The position numbers and the translations under genes were made by a program. Shown piece after piece: positions 46,780-58,171 of a DNA stretch of 64,000 bases; within the stretch, counting starts at the first letter, position 1, and each line of letters starts with the position of its first letter. The notes beneath the pieces are model-generated. The model was given only the letters and a program-made list of their open reading frames with translations, did no database searches and was not told where the DNA came from. The DNA comes from Annona cherimola (lineage: Eukaryota; Streptophyta; Magnoliopsida; Magnoliales; Annonaceae), in assembly GCA_030490835.1 (NCBI GenBank), contig CM059974.1, forward strand, positions 7,199,501 to 7,263,500, written 5' to 3'.

Positions 46780-49666
46780 CAATTCAGTTATATGGGCCAT
46801 CATGAATTGCAGGCACTGTCGTAATGCAGTTGACTTGGATTGTCCACAGAAGCTGAGGGGTGCTTGCTTGGGCAGATCAGCATATGACAGCATTTACACA
46901 GTGGCTTTTGCAGGAGGATGATGTCATCGTTTGAATTGAAGTTGAGGTCTCAACTTCCATTAAGACGTATTTTTCCTCTTTGGAGGTATGAGAGTATCCA
47001 CATCATTGTTCATAATTTTGCTGCTTTTATTTAATTTTGTAGGTTTTAAGAATTTCTATGAAAAGCAGGTGCACGGCTCAGTTGTATTCATCTTGAGCCA
47101 TGTAGAATGTGGTGGGACAATGCAAAATACTTGTCTTTTCTGGATTTGGAGCCTGTTAGTTAGTTTACCCTATATATGTTGAAGATGAGAATAAGACACT
47201 CGTGATAATATCCTAAGGGCAAAGATTCTTTTTTCCAATATCTTCTTTGTTTAACTCATATATATATATTATCATATTCAGAGAAACAGAAATGCTTAAA
47301 TTGCCATGCTTACTCATTTTTATATCCTCAGAGCAAAATGAAGAGAACAAGAGGGTTTTCAGTGCCAAGCAGATGGATAATGATGGCACAGGTATGGAAT
47401 ATTCCATATGAAGTTATCGCCACATGATGGTGGTCTCTTATTTATTCGAATCACTTTTGCTTGTCTGGTCGGAGATTTTCATTTCGAGGAAGCCCCTAGT
47501 GGTTGAAATTTGTAGTGCTGCTGAATAAGTGGATATACGATCCCACCCAATGCCTTTGGGTGACCTTCTGCAGCATTTTTAACTACCATCTTTAAATTAT
47601 ATATATTGCTATGGTGGTTAGTTAATGGAAGATATTGCCATATCACCAACTTCAATTGCATCAATTCATTTTTTGCCTTCCCTACAGTTCTCAAATAGGG
47701 ATGCTAAAGCACATGCTATCTATACCTTCTGGGGCATTTTAAACTAGCATCTTTTAATTATCTAAATTGCTATGGTGTTTAGTTAATGGAAGATATTGCA
47801 ATGTCACCAATTTCAATTGCATCAATTCATTATTTCGCCTTCCCCACAATTTTCAAATAGGGATGCTAAAGCACATGCTATTTTTACCTGGATGTAGTCC
47901 TGTTTTTGAAGACTCATGTTTGATTCAAATTCTGCATCTTCTTGGCTGCTAGCACTGTTAAACATCGTTGAACTAAATGAGTCTTGAATTTTGTACTTTT
48001 CTTACATAGTCTTCCACAAACAAATCAAGTGTTTGAAACTTGATAATCATTCCCACGGTAAATCTTGTCTAAGACTGAAAGTCAGGTTGGGGCATGATTG
48101 GTCAGGCTTCTGCTTGATGAAGATAGCCACGCTTGATGTGCTGTTTGCTGACTGCCCTTCTACTTTCTAGCTTTTATGGCATTGCCCGTGTATATTATTG
48201 TCAATGACTCTCAAGCTTGGTACTGTATTTATTCATTGGGCCAGGTATCTCTTCTTTGGGCTTCCTCTTTTTTTACTGAGGCTGAAATGTATGTGTTGAA
48301 TGTATAGATTCTTCTCGATGCATCATGGGCTAAAAAAGAGGAAGTTGATTCCTGTTCGATCTTCATGGAAATGTGAGGTTGTCAGTCATTCTGCCCTGGT
48401 GCTATTTCTTACTATATAACCACTACAAACATCAGTAAGACTCCGAAAATGTTTGCATTTTCTTAGGATGGATGATCTTCCGCATCATCTTTTCTCTTAC
48501 CAAATTTCTCTTTTTCCTTGTTAGTTAGGATGATAATTTAATTTCTTTGGACGGTTGTAGTTGTATTGGCCTGGTACATCCATGGTTACGTACGGAAGCA
48601 AATCTTATTTCTACCCATTCAAGTAAATTGATAGAATAATTCAACTCGTTGAGATACTCAGATGCCATTCTAGATGCAACTTCTTAAAATATGGTTTTAG
48701 ACAAGCCAGTTTTGTTTTGCAAAATCATGCCAGACAACTGACTTTTGTGTCTAGCTTTATTGGTTCCTTTTTCAAGCTGCACCCAACAATCCTTCTTATG
48801 ATAGAAATTTTTGTGTTATTCATTTGATTGTTAATTATCCACTTTCTTAGTCTTTTTTTTTTTCCTCTTCATGTGCAGGTTCGGTACCTCAGGCATATTT
48901 TCATTTCCAGACGTTGGTTGAATTATGGATTGTGCATACTATATGGACCCCGCATCCACGTGTGATATAAGAAAGATGGATGGCACGTTGCCAATCATGA
49001 AACAGAACAACTCAGCTCTTTTGGACTTTAGGGACTTCAACCACAAAGACCTTGAACAAACATTTGATGTACAGATCTTCCTTTCGAACTCGCGCACTTT
49101 GTACCTCAAAGTTTATTATTATTTAACATTATACAAGCCCATATTGGGCTGTGCTTTTATTAAATCCCTGTTCTATGTAAACTTTTTTTAAATTTTTTTT
49201 ATACTATGATACTTAATAAAGAATCCACTTTACTTATTGTATTTAACCTCATTTATGTTATTCTGGACATTTTTAAATTTGTTTAGTATCAATGTGCACG
49301 ATTTTTATTTATAAATGTGTAAAATCGAAGTAATAAGATAACTAAATGCTAAATATTAATTTGGAAAGTTATATTGTTAATATCTAAATCATCTAAGATG
49401 TCATTACCATGTGGATAAATGATTCTATAAGTATGATTATATTCTAAAACATATAAAAAGAGGTTCATAATTTGCACATGAATTTACGTTTGTTAGGAAA
49501 TGTAGCTTATGTAAATATTTGATTTTTTAAATTGAAGTGCATATTTTATTTTTGATAAAACTTAATTTCTTAACTAAATAAATAATATTAAACATAATGA
49601 ATGGTGTAAATTTTTAATTAATCATTAAAATATAGTAAAAATGGAATGTTACATGGAAGCAAAGCT
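46780..49666. other. Downstream region of PPR gene, possible spliced 3'UTR
   Basis: No protein-coding gene is supported. Splice-like motifs occur, such as TTCATGTGCAG|G near 48879, followed by an 88-codon frame (48925-49191) of no known family. These may be 3'UTR exons of the PPR transcript. A tandem duplication lies at 47564-47886 (separate entry). Confidence 0.4.
47564..47886. repeat. 161-bp tandem duplication
   Basis: Copy 1 (47564-47724) and copy 2 (47725-47886) both begin CCTTCTG and contain GTTAGTTAATGGAAGATATT and GATGCTAAAGCACATGCTAT. They differ by a modest number of substitutions. Confidence 0.88.
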
Positions 49667-49674
49667 CATACAAG

Positions 49675-50275
49675 TAGGAGCGTTAACGGATTGAGTTGGA
49701 TAGGTTGAAACTTAATTTTAATTTTAACTCATTTGAAATATTATAATTTTAATACATTTATTAACCTATTTAAAAATTTTCAATCCTAATTCATTTACAA
49801 TTCATTTAATAGCCGTTTATTAACTCATTTAAAAAATTTTCAACCCTAATTCATTTATAATTTATTTAATAAATGGATCGGCGGATTATTAATAAATTGT
49901 ATAGACTTAGAGGTCTGGACTCCAGTACATCGTGATCTTGTAGGAAGAGGAAATTGACTGTTTTTAGCACTGGGAAAAAAAAGTAATGCAGCAACGAAAA
50001 AATGAAATTAGGATGGCAAAAGGAAAATCAAAATTGCACGTCATAAGAGATACTTAATGGGAAAAAATAATTAAAGAGTTTATATTTATATATATATAAG
50101 TATGTTAGACTTTAACGAGTTAAGTTAATGGATTAAACGAGTTATTAAATGGGTCGATATTTTATAAAATCTTAATCTCAATTTATTTATTTATTTAATT
50201 AAATAGTTAAATTTATTCAAGAATTCAAACTAAATTTATTTATAAACGAGTTGGCTAACGGTTTCAACATCCCTA
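49675..50275. mobile_element. hAT-like MITE, 601 bp
   Basis: Starts TAGGAGCGTTAACGG and ends CCGTT-like in reverse: CTAACGGTTTCAACATCCCTA. The flanks carry CATACAAG (49667-49674) and CGTACAAG (50276-50283), an 8-bp duplication with one mismatch. The interior is AT-rich, with a direct repeat of a ~60-bp block (TTTAAAAATTTTCAATCCTA, then TTTAAAAAATTTTCAACCCT). There is no coding capacity. Confidence 0.72.
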
Positions 50276-50308
50276 CGTACAAGTTTACCAAAGGTTTGTA
50301 CTGTATAA

Positions 50309-50598
50309 GGGTGTGTTTGGTTGGAGGTAAAACTTTCGATGAAAAGTTTTTGGAGTAGAAGTTGTCAAATCAATAGAAAGTGATGTTATATAATTGGAGT
50401 AATGATGAGGAGTAAAGAGAATAAAGTTAAAATAGATAGGTTAGTTGTATTGGTAGTTGTGTATAAATGATTGAAAAGTAGGGTAGTTTGTATAGAAAAA
50501 TGTGAAAAAAAATAAAAAAATAGAATAATTATGGAGAGTGAAAAGTTTTAAATTGAAAAGTTTTAGTTGACACTTTTTTGCCCTAAACAAACACACCC
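50309..50598 (-). mobile_element. Tourist-like MITE, copy E, complete
   Basis: A 290-bp element starting GGGTGTGTTTGG and ending CAAACACACCC, with TAA on both sides (50306-50308, 50599-50601). Reverse orientation relative to copies A-D. It lies 25 bp from the hAT-like MITE's duplication. Confidence 0.9.
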
Positions 50599-50601
50599 TA
50601 A

Positions 50602-51229
50602 ATGTTTTGTTTGTCCTCCGGTGGAACCGGGTGCAGATTGCATGCTCTTGGGTTTCATTATTAAATTTTTTATTTTTTCAAGATTCAAGCTATACATCGT
50701 TTAAAAATATATGTTTAGCCTAAATATAAAAATAACTTTGATTGAATACTTTTATAATTTATAATATTAAAAAAAGTATACATTTATATTTCGCGTGACT
50801 TATATACAAAATTAATAAAACTAAAATTTCATACTATACTAATCTCGATGGTGGGGAATACGATGGCTGACCTGAATTTTTAAAAAAAAAAATAAATTAA
50901 AGGGAATCAGAGGAGTTGTAGATTGAACCCGGATACACCGGAGAAAAGTGTGGTGTAAGTTTTGGCTATTGCTCTTCAGCTAGATTTATCGATTTGATGT
51001 AAAGGTGTCAAGGGCGGTTCATCCATATACATATTGCGTACCGCTAGCGTGATGAAACAGGCCGGTCGAGATCTTTTTCCGGAATTTATCCTTCTTCATC
51101 TGCGCTCTTCCGATTTCAACGCAATCTTCAGGTCAATACCCAATCCACGCCTGTAGAGAACCCTAAAAACGATCCTCCGACAATCCCAGTCGCAGTCCTC
51201 GACGTCATCGATTCACCCGGCAGAGGGAG
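50602..51229. other. Promoter region of LENG1 homologue
   Basis: AT-rich DNA turning GC-rich from about 51000. A telobox-like AACCCTAA lies at 51159-51166, about 65 bp before the start codon. No gene inside. Confidence 0.45.
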
Positions 51230-51913
51230 ATGGGCGGACATGGAGGCCTCAACATCCTCCCACAGAAGAGCTGGAACGTCTACAACTACGAGAATCGAGA
51301 GAAGGTCCGTCGCGACGAAGAAGCCGCTGCCCGCGAAGAGCAACTTAAGCGGGAGCAGGCCCGCAAACGCGACGCCGAACTCCGCCTCGACCGCCTCCGC
51401 CAGTCCCGCGGCATCCACCACCAGCCGCCCACCGAGGAATCTGACGGCGCTGCTGCTGCACCGGCCTCCGATTCCAAGCACATCAATCTCTTCGAAGGCA
51501 TGAAGTTCTTCTCCGTCCTCGGGGCAGAAGAAGAGGCTTCTGCTCGAAGAAATGCCCCGAAAAGGCAGAAGAGGGAGGAGAAGGATACCGCGTCTACGAG
51601 AGCTGTGGGGCCGGAAGACGAGAAGTATCGGATGGGATATGGTGTTGCTGGAAAAGGTGTGAAGACGCCCTGGTACCTTTCAAGGCCGTCCGATGGTGCA
51701 GAAACGGCGGGCCATGACGGGGATGATGCTGCTTCTGCTTCAGGGCGAGGTGGTGGTGGTGGTGGAAAGAAGTCTGGTGGAAAGAAGACGTTGGAGGAAT
51801 TGAGAGAGGAGAGGTTGCAGCGAGAGAAGGTTGAGAAGGAGAGGGAGAGAGCCCTACTTTCAAGGAAGAGAGGCGGAGATAGTGCAGCTAGGAGCAGTAG
51901 ATTTTCCAGGTAA
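51230..51913 (+). CDS. Leukocyte receptor cluster member 1 (LENG1)-like protein, 227 aa
   Basis: A single exon from ATG to TAA. The N-terminus MGGHGGLNILPQKSWNVYNY leads into a basic, highly charged helix (REKVRRDEEAAAREEQ; CIR N-terminal-type region, about residues 10-60), a signature of the LENG1/CIR family of nuclear proteins linked to the spliceosome and transcription corepression. HINLFEG at about 85-91, then YRMGYGVAGKGVKTPWYL at about 134-151, are conserved in plant LENG1 homologues. The C-terminal coiled coil (LEELREERLQREKVEKERER) ends in a Ser/Arg tail. The glycine run GGGGGGKK precedes it. Length fits the family. A donor-like CCAG|GTAATA overlaps the stop, so a rare spliced form is possible but not needed. 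Confidence 0.9.
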   Translation: MGGHGGLNILPQKSWNVYNYENREKVRRDEEAAAREEQLKREQARKRDAELRLDRLRQSRGIHHQPPTEESDGAAAAPASDSKHINLFEGMKFFSVLGAEEEASARRNAPKRQKREEKDTASTRAVGPEDEKYRMGYGVAGKGVKTPWYLSRPSDGAETAGHDGDDAASASGRGGGGGGKKSGGKKTLEELREERLQREKVEKERERALLSRKRGGDSAARSSRFSR

Positions 51914-53773
51914 TAAATGGAATGGATCCGTGTATTTACGTGCCCCTATTTTAAGCAGTTGTGTAGATTCTATTCAAAATGATGTTCGTTGAAGTCCTCT
52001 GGCGATGATCACTGTGATTTCTGCATCTTGGTTCTAGGGAAGCTATTTGAAGTGCGCTAGATATTTGTTTTTTTCCTGTGTTATTCAGCATGATTGTGTA
52101 GGCCAGCTATGTGCATTCGAAGGTTCCTTTCATGACTTGATCTCCTTGGCCAATTTGAGTGGTTCTTAGGTTGTAGGGAAGGGCATAATTTGGGATGGAA
52201 AAAGGGCAAGGAAAAAGCAAGCCTCAAAAGAATAAGGAAAGAAATCAATCTTCTTTGGATTCCCAAATTCTCTTGTTGATTTGTTGTTATGGAAACCATA
52301 TTTGCTTTTGTGCTTGGCAATTAGATTACTGCATTCGGTTTAGGCAGGGAGACTGATTTTGTTCTTTTTGGTTTGTACATCAAGGGGAGCTGCCATAGCA
52401 AAATGTCTTATCTGTTTCCATACCCATCTTCTAACCATTGGCTGTTATGGCAAACTATTTGGACCCCATCCAGCGCGTGTATTTCATTGATAAATTGTCA
52501 GTGGAAATATTTTTTGGAACAACCAAACCACATTTTTGCTAGGAATACAACATTATAGGAATTGAATAAAAAAAATTGTTATATTTGATGCGCAACTTGA
52601 ATAATTGCTGGATATTTTTTTCAGCTGGAGAAGATGCATTTGTGTGTGTGGATGTGGCTGTATTCCTTGTATTTAAATTTAATAGACTGTCAGAATAATA
52701 AATTTCCACTGTGACATAATTGCGTAGTGAGTTAGAAATTAGAATCATGGAATTGCGTTGTTCCAAGTAGAATAATCAATAATTTGACATGTATAATTTG
52801 GAATAATCTTGGAGAAGCCAGTAACATTGAGGAAGCAGAGCATTTATCCTGGCAACAATATGCTCAATTTCAATTTGATTAACTTTCAGTTTCTCAAGTT
52901 GCATAGTTTTATTTCATGCCCAAGTCACGATTGATCTAAGTAAATCCTTTAGACATGCCAATATATGAATTCCTTATGAGCTGCAAAGGATAAATTTAAT
53001 ATTCCCTTGCTGACTTGTAATGATTCCCGGTCTATGGAACCGATTGTCTTGGTTTCTAACTTCCAGATGAAGAAAGTTTAAAATTCAACTTCCAGTGTCC
53101 TGCCATTGGAATAGTGTTCCTGATTTGGTTACAAAACAAAGAAACTCAAGAGAGTAATAAATTGAATTGCTGTGAACTCACTAAACCACATGCACCCGAA
53201 AGGAAAGAAGAGGGAAAGTGACTGAGTAGTTGTGGGTTCCTCAAATGAGGATATTTGCATTATGCTGTTTCAATTCGTGATCTGGCCAGCTGTGGTTGAG
53301 CAATCATGGCCAATTGTCCTTCCTGTACTGCTCTCCCCAAAATATGATCTGAAAGGTACCATCTATTATCAAGGATATTTAGCCGTTGGTTTCTTATAAG
53401 AAAGTGGAGGTTTATGAAAAGAAAGCCCTTGCAAGCCTTCATTCAACCAAAAATGTTGTACATGACCTGCCAGAATACCAGATGAAGTAAAACATCCTGC
53501 AGTCTTGCGATGTTGAAACTTGAAAGGCCATGCTCGTGCGCTATGTGGTTATGCCGAAAAGCTTGGGGAGGAACACATTTCAATAAATCCTTGCTCCTGA
53601 GATAAATTGAGGGTTTATTTGAATCAAATTGTTCTCTGTTATATTGGTTTTCTGGTTTAGGGCTTGTGGCCCCTTGTATATTGAGTTGAGATGCAAGATC
53701 CAATGCAAATTTGTTCTTTTGTTCCACAGACAGAGAGAGTTCCACAGATGAGGAGGTTGATGGTGCAACCATA

Positions 53774-54800
53774 GGATTTTTAGGCTTTCAGACATGGTTG
53801 GATTTTGTTGGTGGATTCCGTTCATTCAACTGAAGGAGGGAGGTGATTCTGTTCTCAACTGAAGCATCTCTTGTAAGGGAGGAAATATGGCAAGCTGATT
53901 CACGTGATGGATGGGTTTCATATCTGATAAGGCAGCACCAAACCAGTTCTTAGTTGCAATCCACACAAGGACTCTGTAACTGAATCTCTTTTGTTGGAAG
54001 GTCTTCCACAGATATATCTTTTACAGCAGGATGTACACGATTGATTGTCCCCAGATACTAAATGATTATAGCTAATCGTCAGTTAGATATAGTAAAACCC
54101 TAATGCTTGGTACTTGCTTTGTAATAAATCTGGACATGGGCTGTGTGTGTTTGGAAGTTGAGAAATGCAAGAATATAGAAATTGAAATTATGCAATAAGA
54201 GTAGTGGTTTTATAAGTTGGTAATGATCTTGTTAGGGTTATGATATGAAAAAAAGGGCCTTTGAAGGCACAGTTCACTAAAGCCAATAGATTCTGCTTTA
54301 CCATAAGCATTCCTCTGGCCGAAATGCCCTACTGGCAACGAATACTTCATCTTTTACTTCTATTTCTCAAATCTCTGATTTTTTTAAATAAAAGTTCTCT
54401 ATTCACTTCCCCGCTCATACCTTTGAAAAGATCTTTCCTCTTTCTTCTCCTCACTTGTGCTGCATCATGTGTGGACCTTTTTTAGAGTATATTTATGGAC
54501 TTTTTGGTCGCACAAGAATTAGAACAAAGAAATAGTGGTTTTGGCGACACCTTTAAAGTTCAGTTCTTGGTTGTTGTGCAACCATCTGATGCGAAATTTT
54601 CTCTCCTTTTTTCCAGAGGCACAGGCGGTTCGGCAGATGAGAAAGTTAACTATGCGAGGGTAGGATTTTCCGGTTTTCAGGCATTGTTGGATTTGTGGTT
54701 TTCTCTATCAATTCATTCAACTTAAGGAGAATCGCGTGTATGGTCGGATTTTTGGTTTTTCGTATCTGTTCATTCAACTGAAGGAGACTTGCGTGTATGG
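53774..54800. repeat. Three related copies of a ~60-bp block
   Basis: Copies near 53774-53842, 54662-54737 and 54743-54800 share GGATTTTT(C)(C)GG, TTCATTCAACT(G/T)AAGGAG and GCGTGTATGG-type pieces. The last two are in tandem with a 58-bp period; the first is about 890 bp upstream. Confidence 0.6.
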
Positions 54801-55231
54801 CATGTACTGCAATGGTGCATCCTGTGGGCATGCCCTTTCATGCTGTTTTATTTAGCCCTTTATTGCTACGTAGATGGTGAGTAATGAAAGTTATTTTCTA
54901 TCCCATAGTCTTTACTCTACTGGGGTTGATGACTATTCAGATCAAACCTGCAGGCATTTAATGGAGGAAAACCTAGTTAGGATTATCCAATTGGATGAGA
55001 TGTTCGTTGTATTAGAAAATGAAAAATTATGTTAGGAATGAGAAAAGTAGTATTGGAAATGAAAAACATAAGATAATTATCTATTAGAAAATTAGAGATT
55101 GTATTGAAAATTGATTTGTTTAGGTGTCTTATTAATTTATATTCATATGAAAATTTAACACTGTTGCTTCTTAGCATAAATGAAAATTTTGTAAATCCAA
55201 ATTTCAGCCTAATCTTGATTTTATCGATGGA

Positions 55232-55370
55232 GTTGGGGTTAATGTTAAAGTCTAGATTTGGCTAACAGAGTTAGTGTTTCTCCCATAGGCAAATGACGGT
55301 TGGGGGGTTAAATGTTAAAGTCTAGATTTCACTAACAGAGATAGTGTTTCACCCATAGACAAATGACAAG
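55232..55370. repeat. 70-bp tandem duplication
   Basis: Both units contain AATGTTAAAGTCTAGATTT (55241 and 55311), CTAACAGAG and CCCATAG(G/A)CAAATGAC. They are highly similar and therefore fairly recent. Confidence 0.85.
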
Positions 55371-57439
55371 ACTCTCCGCTTCCCTTCTCTTCCACAATAA
55401 TAATGTTTTTTACTGCTGGATGTGTTTGAGTTAGTTCCCAGACAACAATTCTTATGTCAAGATGTAAACGAATAAGATTGTCCTCGGTTGGAATAGTAAA
55501 CGAGTACAGCTATTTCCTCAGTTCCAACATATCCCAACGTTTACTATTGTCCTTCTGTCGCTCACTTCAACGGTCATTCTAGATATTCATTCGCAGGCGG
55601 AATTTATGCCTGTGTTGGATGCTATGTTTCATTAATTGTCTCATTCAGTTGGTTACTTGGCATTTGATCGCCAAGAAATAATCAACTTCGGCTAGTCTAT
55701 ATCAAATTTGCTGAATTTTGGTTTGGTTTGAGGGGGGGGAAATGAAGAAAAGAGCAGAATTTTTTGTCGAAAGAAGTGTATATCTATTAACTACGGATGT
55801 GATTTCTGTTATAAAATGAACAAAGGCAAAGCTTTATTTCGAAAAGAAAATATCAACGAAAAATGCGAAAAATACAAGTCGATTATATAATTAAATACCA
55901 ACGGAAAAGTGGCAAAAAAATTTCTACGTTTCTCAAGAGTCAAGAGAGCTTTACCCATCTTTTATCAAGCTAAACATACCCAGCATTAAGTAAATTGCGG
56001 TTTTACACACAAATTATTTCACTTTCTTCATTGCACGAGTCGAATATGCACGCATTCGGCTTTCAATAATGTCTTGATTTTTTGCGGTTTAGCCGTGTTG
56101 GAGATGAAATTCGATGGTATTTAGCTGGCAAGGCCAGACCAGGTAATTATCCGCTCATACCCATTCCTGTCCGTCATTTAACAACGAAAACAAACAACGA
56201 CATCACTTTCGTTGTGTTTGTGATTATGTATGAATGCATCCGTCTCAATATAGTTTATATTAATTTGAGGCGTGGTCATGCATGGATGTCGTCCAAGAAA
56301 CGTGTGTTTGGCAATCCAAGCCTGCCAAAAAACTCTAATTGGCACCTTTTTCTTTTCTTTTCTTTTTTTTGCCCCTAGCTCGAAGTAAATTGGGCAGCTT
56401 CCATCAAACTGTGGTCCTCACGTGTTTTGAGCCAATTATTCTCGCATACCTCCAAACAACCAGAACAAAGTTGGCTCGCCTGTGACAAAACATTGGCTGC
56501 ATTTCTCCCTTGATCATGCACGCTCGTATTCAATGCCATACTTGGCATTTTATTTTATTTTTCTTGGGTTACGATCTTATTAGCTCAAGTAAAATAAGCT
56601 TAGGTTGGTTTAGGCTAAAATGTGTATTTTTAAAAAAAAAATTAATTTTTTATGAAAATATTTTTCTAAATGTATTTCAATTTTCATACCAATTTAATAT
56701 TTTTGGTATGTGTATTCACATTTCGTGATTTTCAAAAATCAACAAGTTAGGATAATTAAGTCATTTCCACCCCTAAAATGTTGATTATGGACATTAAAAT
56801 ATATACACATAAAAAATATCATGAAAAAATATATAAAAATTAGCACTGGGTAACAATATCATAACATTTTTTTTTTTTTTTCTTTATGGTGCAAATCATG
56901 AGGCCGTTGCTATCCTTCTTATTCGCCGGTCGTTTATGACCAACGGTCTTTATTTAATACGTGAAACAGAGATAGAATCCGACTCAGCAATGATTAATTT
57001 AACTAGCAAAAGCCTAATATATGAATTATACAGATGAAACAAGCCAACAGAAACCGAAGAAACTCATCTTGGTCAATATAAAACGACCTATGAAAACAAC
57101 TATACAACATAAGAAGGGGTCTATACTCTATACACGTAAACTGCTAATTAATATCTCGTTCTTGAACGAATTTGTGGCCCACCATCAATCCAATGCATGA
57201 CTGTGAATATGGTGGAGTCCATTCGGGCACCGAGACTACGGACCTGACACCATCCATCGTTTTCGTACGTGAGATTTCAATAAGAACAGCTCAATACTTA
57301 CCACTGATCGATAACAACATTACTTCAAACCAACCACAATATGTGTTAGTTGGGACCTTAAATAAGCTAATTGCAGGGTAGCTAGCTTGCCACGCTCAAT
57401 AATTAAAAGGCTGAGGCTATCTAATATCGTTTATATTAA

Positions 57440-57666
57440 GGGTGTGTTTAAGAAGTGATACAATTTTTGGATGAAAAATTTAAAAATAGAAGAAAATATT
57501 CTAATATAATAGAGATGATGATAAGAAGTAAAGATAATAAAGTTAAAATAAATAGGTTAATTATATTAATAATTATATGATAATTGAAAAATAGAATAGT
57601 TGTATAAAAAAATATGAATGAATAAATAAAAAAGAATAATTATAGAGAATAAAAACAAATACACTT
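57440..57666 (-). mobile_element. Tourist-like MITE, copy G, diverged
   Basis: Starts GGGTGTGTTTAAG and ends CAAATACACTT, with TAA on both sides (57437-57439, 57667-57669). At 227 bp it is shorter and more diverged than the others. It lies about 500 bp before the HMA gene start codon. Confidence 0.75.
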
Positions 57667-57669
57667 TAA

Positions 57670-58171
57670 AAATTACATGGGAAGCCTAGTTCAAGTAGAT
57701 GAAGCTAGAGATCAAAAAATTATGTCCGGTTTAAGTTTTTCTCATTAGACATATGTGAGTGGGACCACCACTAGGGGATGAAACAACAAGCTCCTAAAAT
57801 TTTGAGAATTGTAAGAAAGTTTGGTGCAATAAAAGCGAGATGAAACGTATTTTTCAAGTGTCTAAGTTGAGAATTTTAAGCAATATTCGTAGTGATAATA
57901 TACGAAGCTAAGGGCATGCAGTTGGTGAGGACACATATGTCATTTCGAAAAAGGAAAGAAAAAAAGGATGGTCAATGGAATTCTAAGATGGCTTTCGTAT
58001 AAACGTGTTGAGAAGGGCGGCCCTGTTGGTATGCAACATTTCAACCAACAAATCATACTTCTGTTCCTTTATTTATACTAGTCTTGTCACATTTTGGTGG
58101 AGGAAGCAAGGTTTCGACTTCTTGAATTTGGCAGCAGGAAAGAAGATTGGGAAACAGAGAATAACGACGAT
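57670..58171. other. Upstream region of second HMA gene
   Basis: No gene. The coding frame of exon 1 stays open upstream to a TTG near 58094, but no ATG precedes 58172, so the start is placed there. No clear promoter element was identified. Confidence 0.4.

Larger units (their letters stand above)
51914..57436. other. Long gene-free stretch downstream of LENG1 homologue
   Basis: The first few hundred bases are probably 3'UTR. Many short frames occur on both strands, none with a domain. It contains direct repeats at 53774-54800 and 55232-55370 (separate entries). About 56620-56850 resembles the AT-rich repeat family weakly. Otherwise AT-rich unique DNA. Confidence 0.4.

Noticed and set aside
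51911..51917. Donor-like CCAG|GTAATA at the end of the LENG1 frame
   Set aside because: The frame already ends with the Ser/Arg tail expected for plant homologues, and I found no downstream exon that would extend it.
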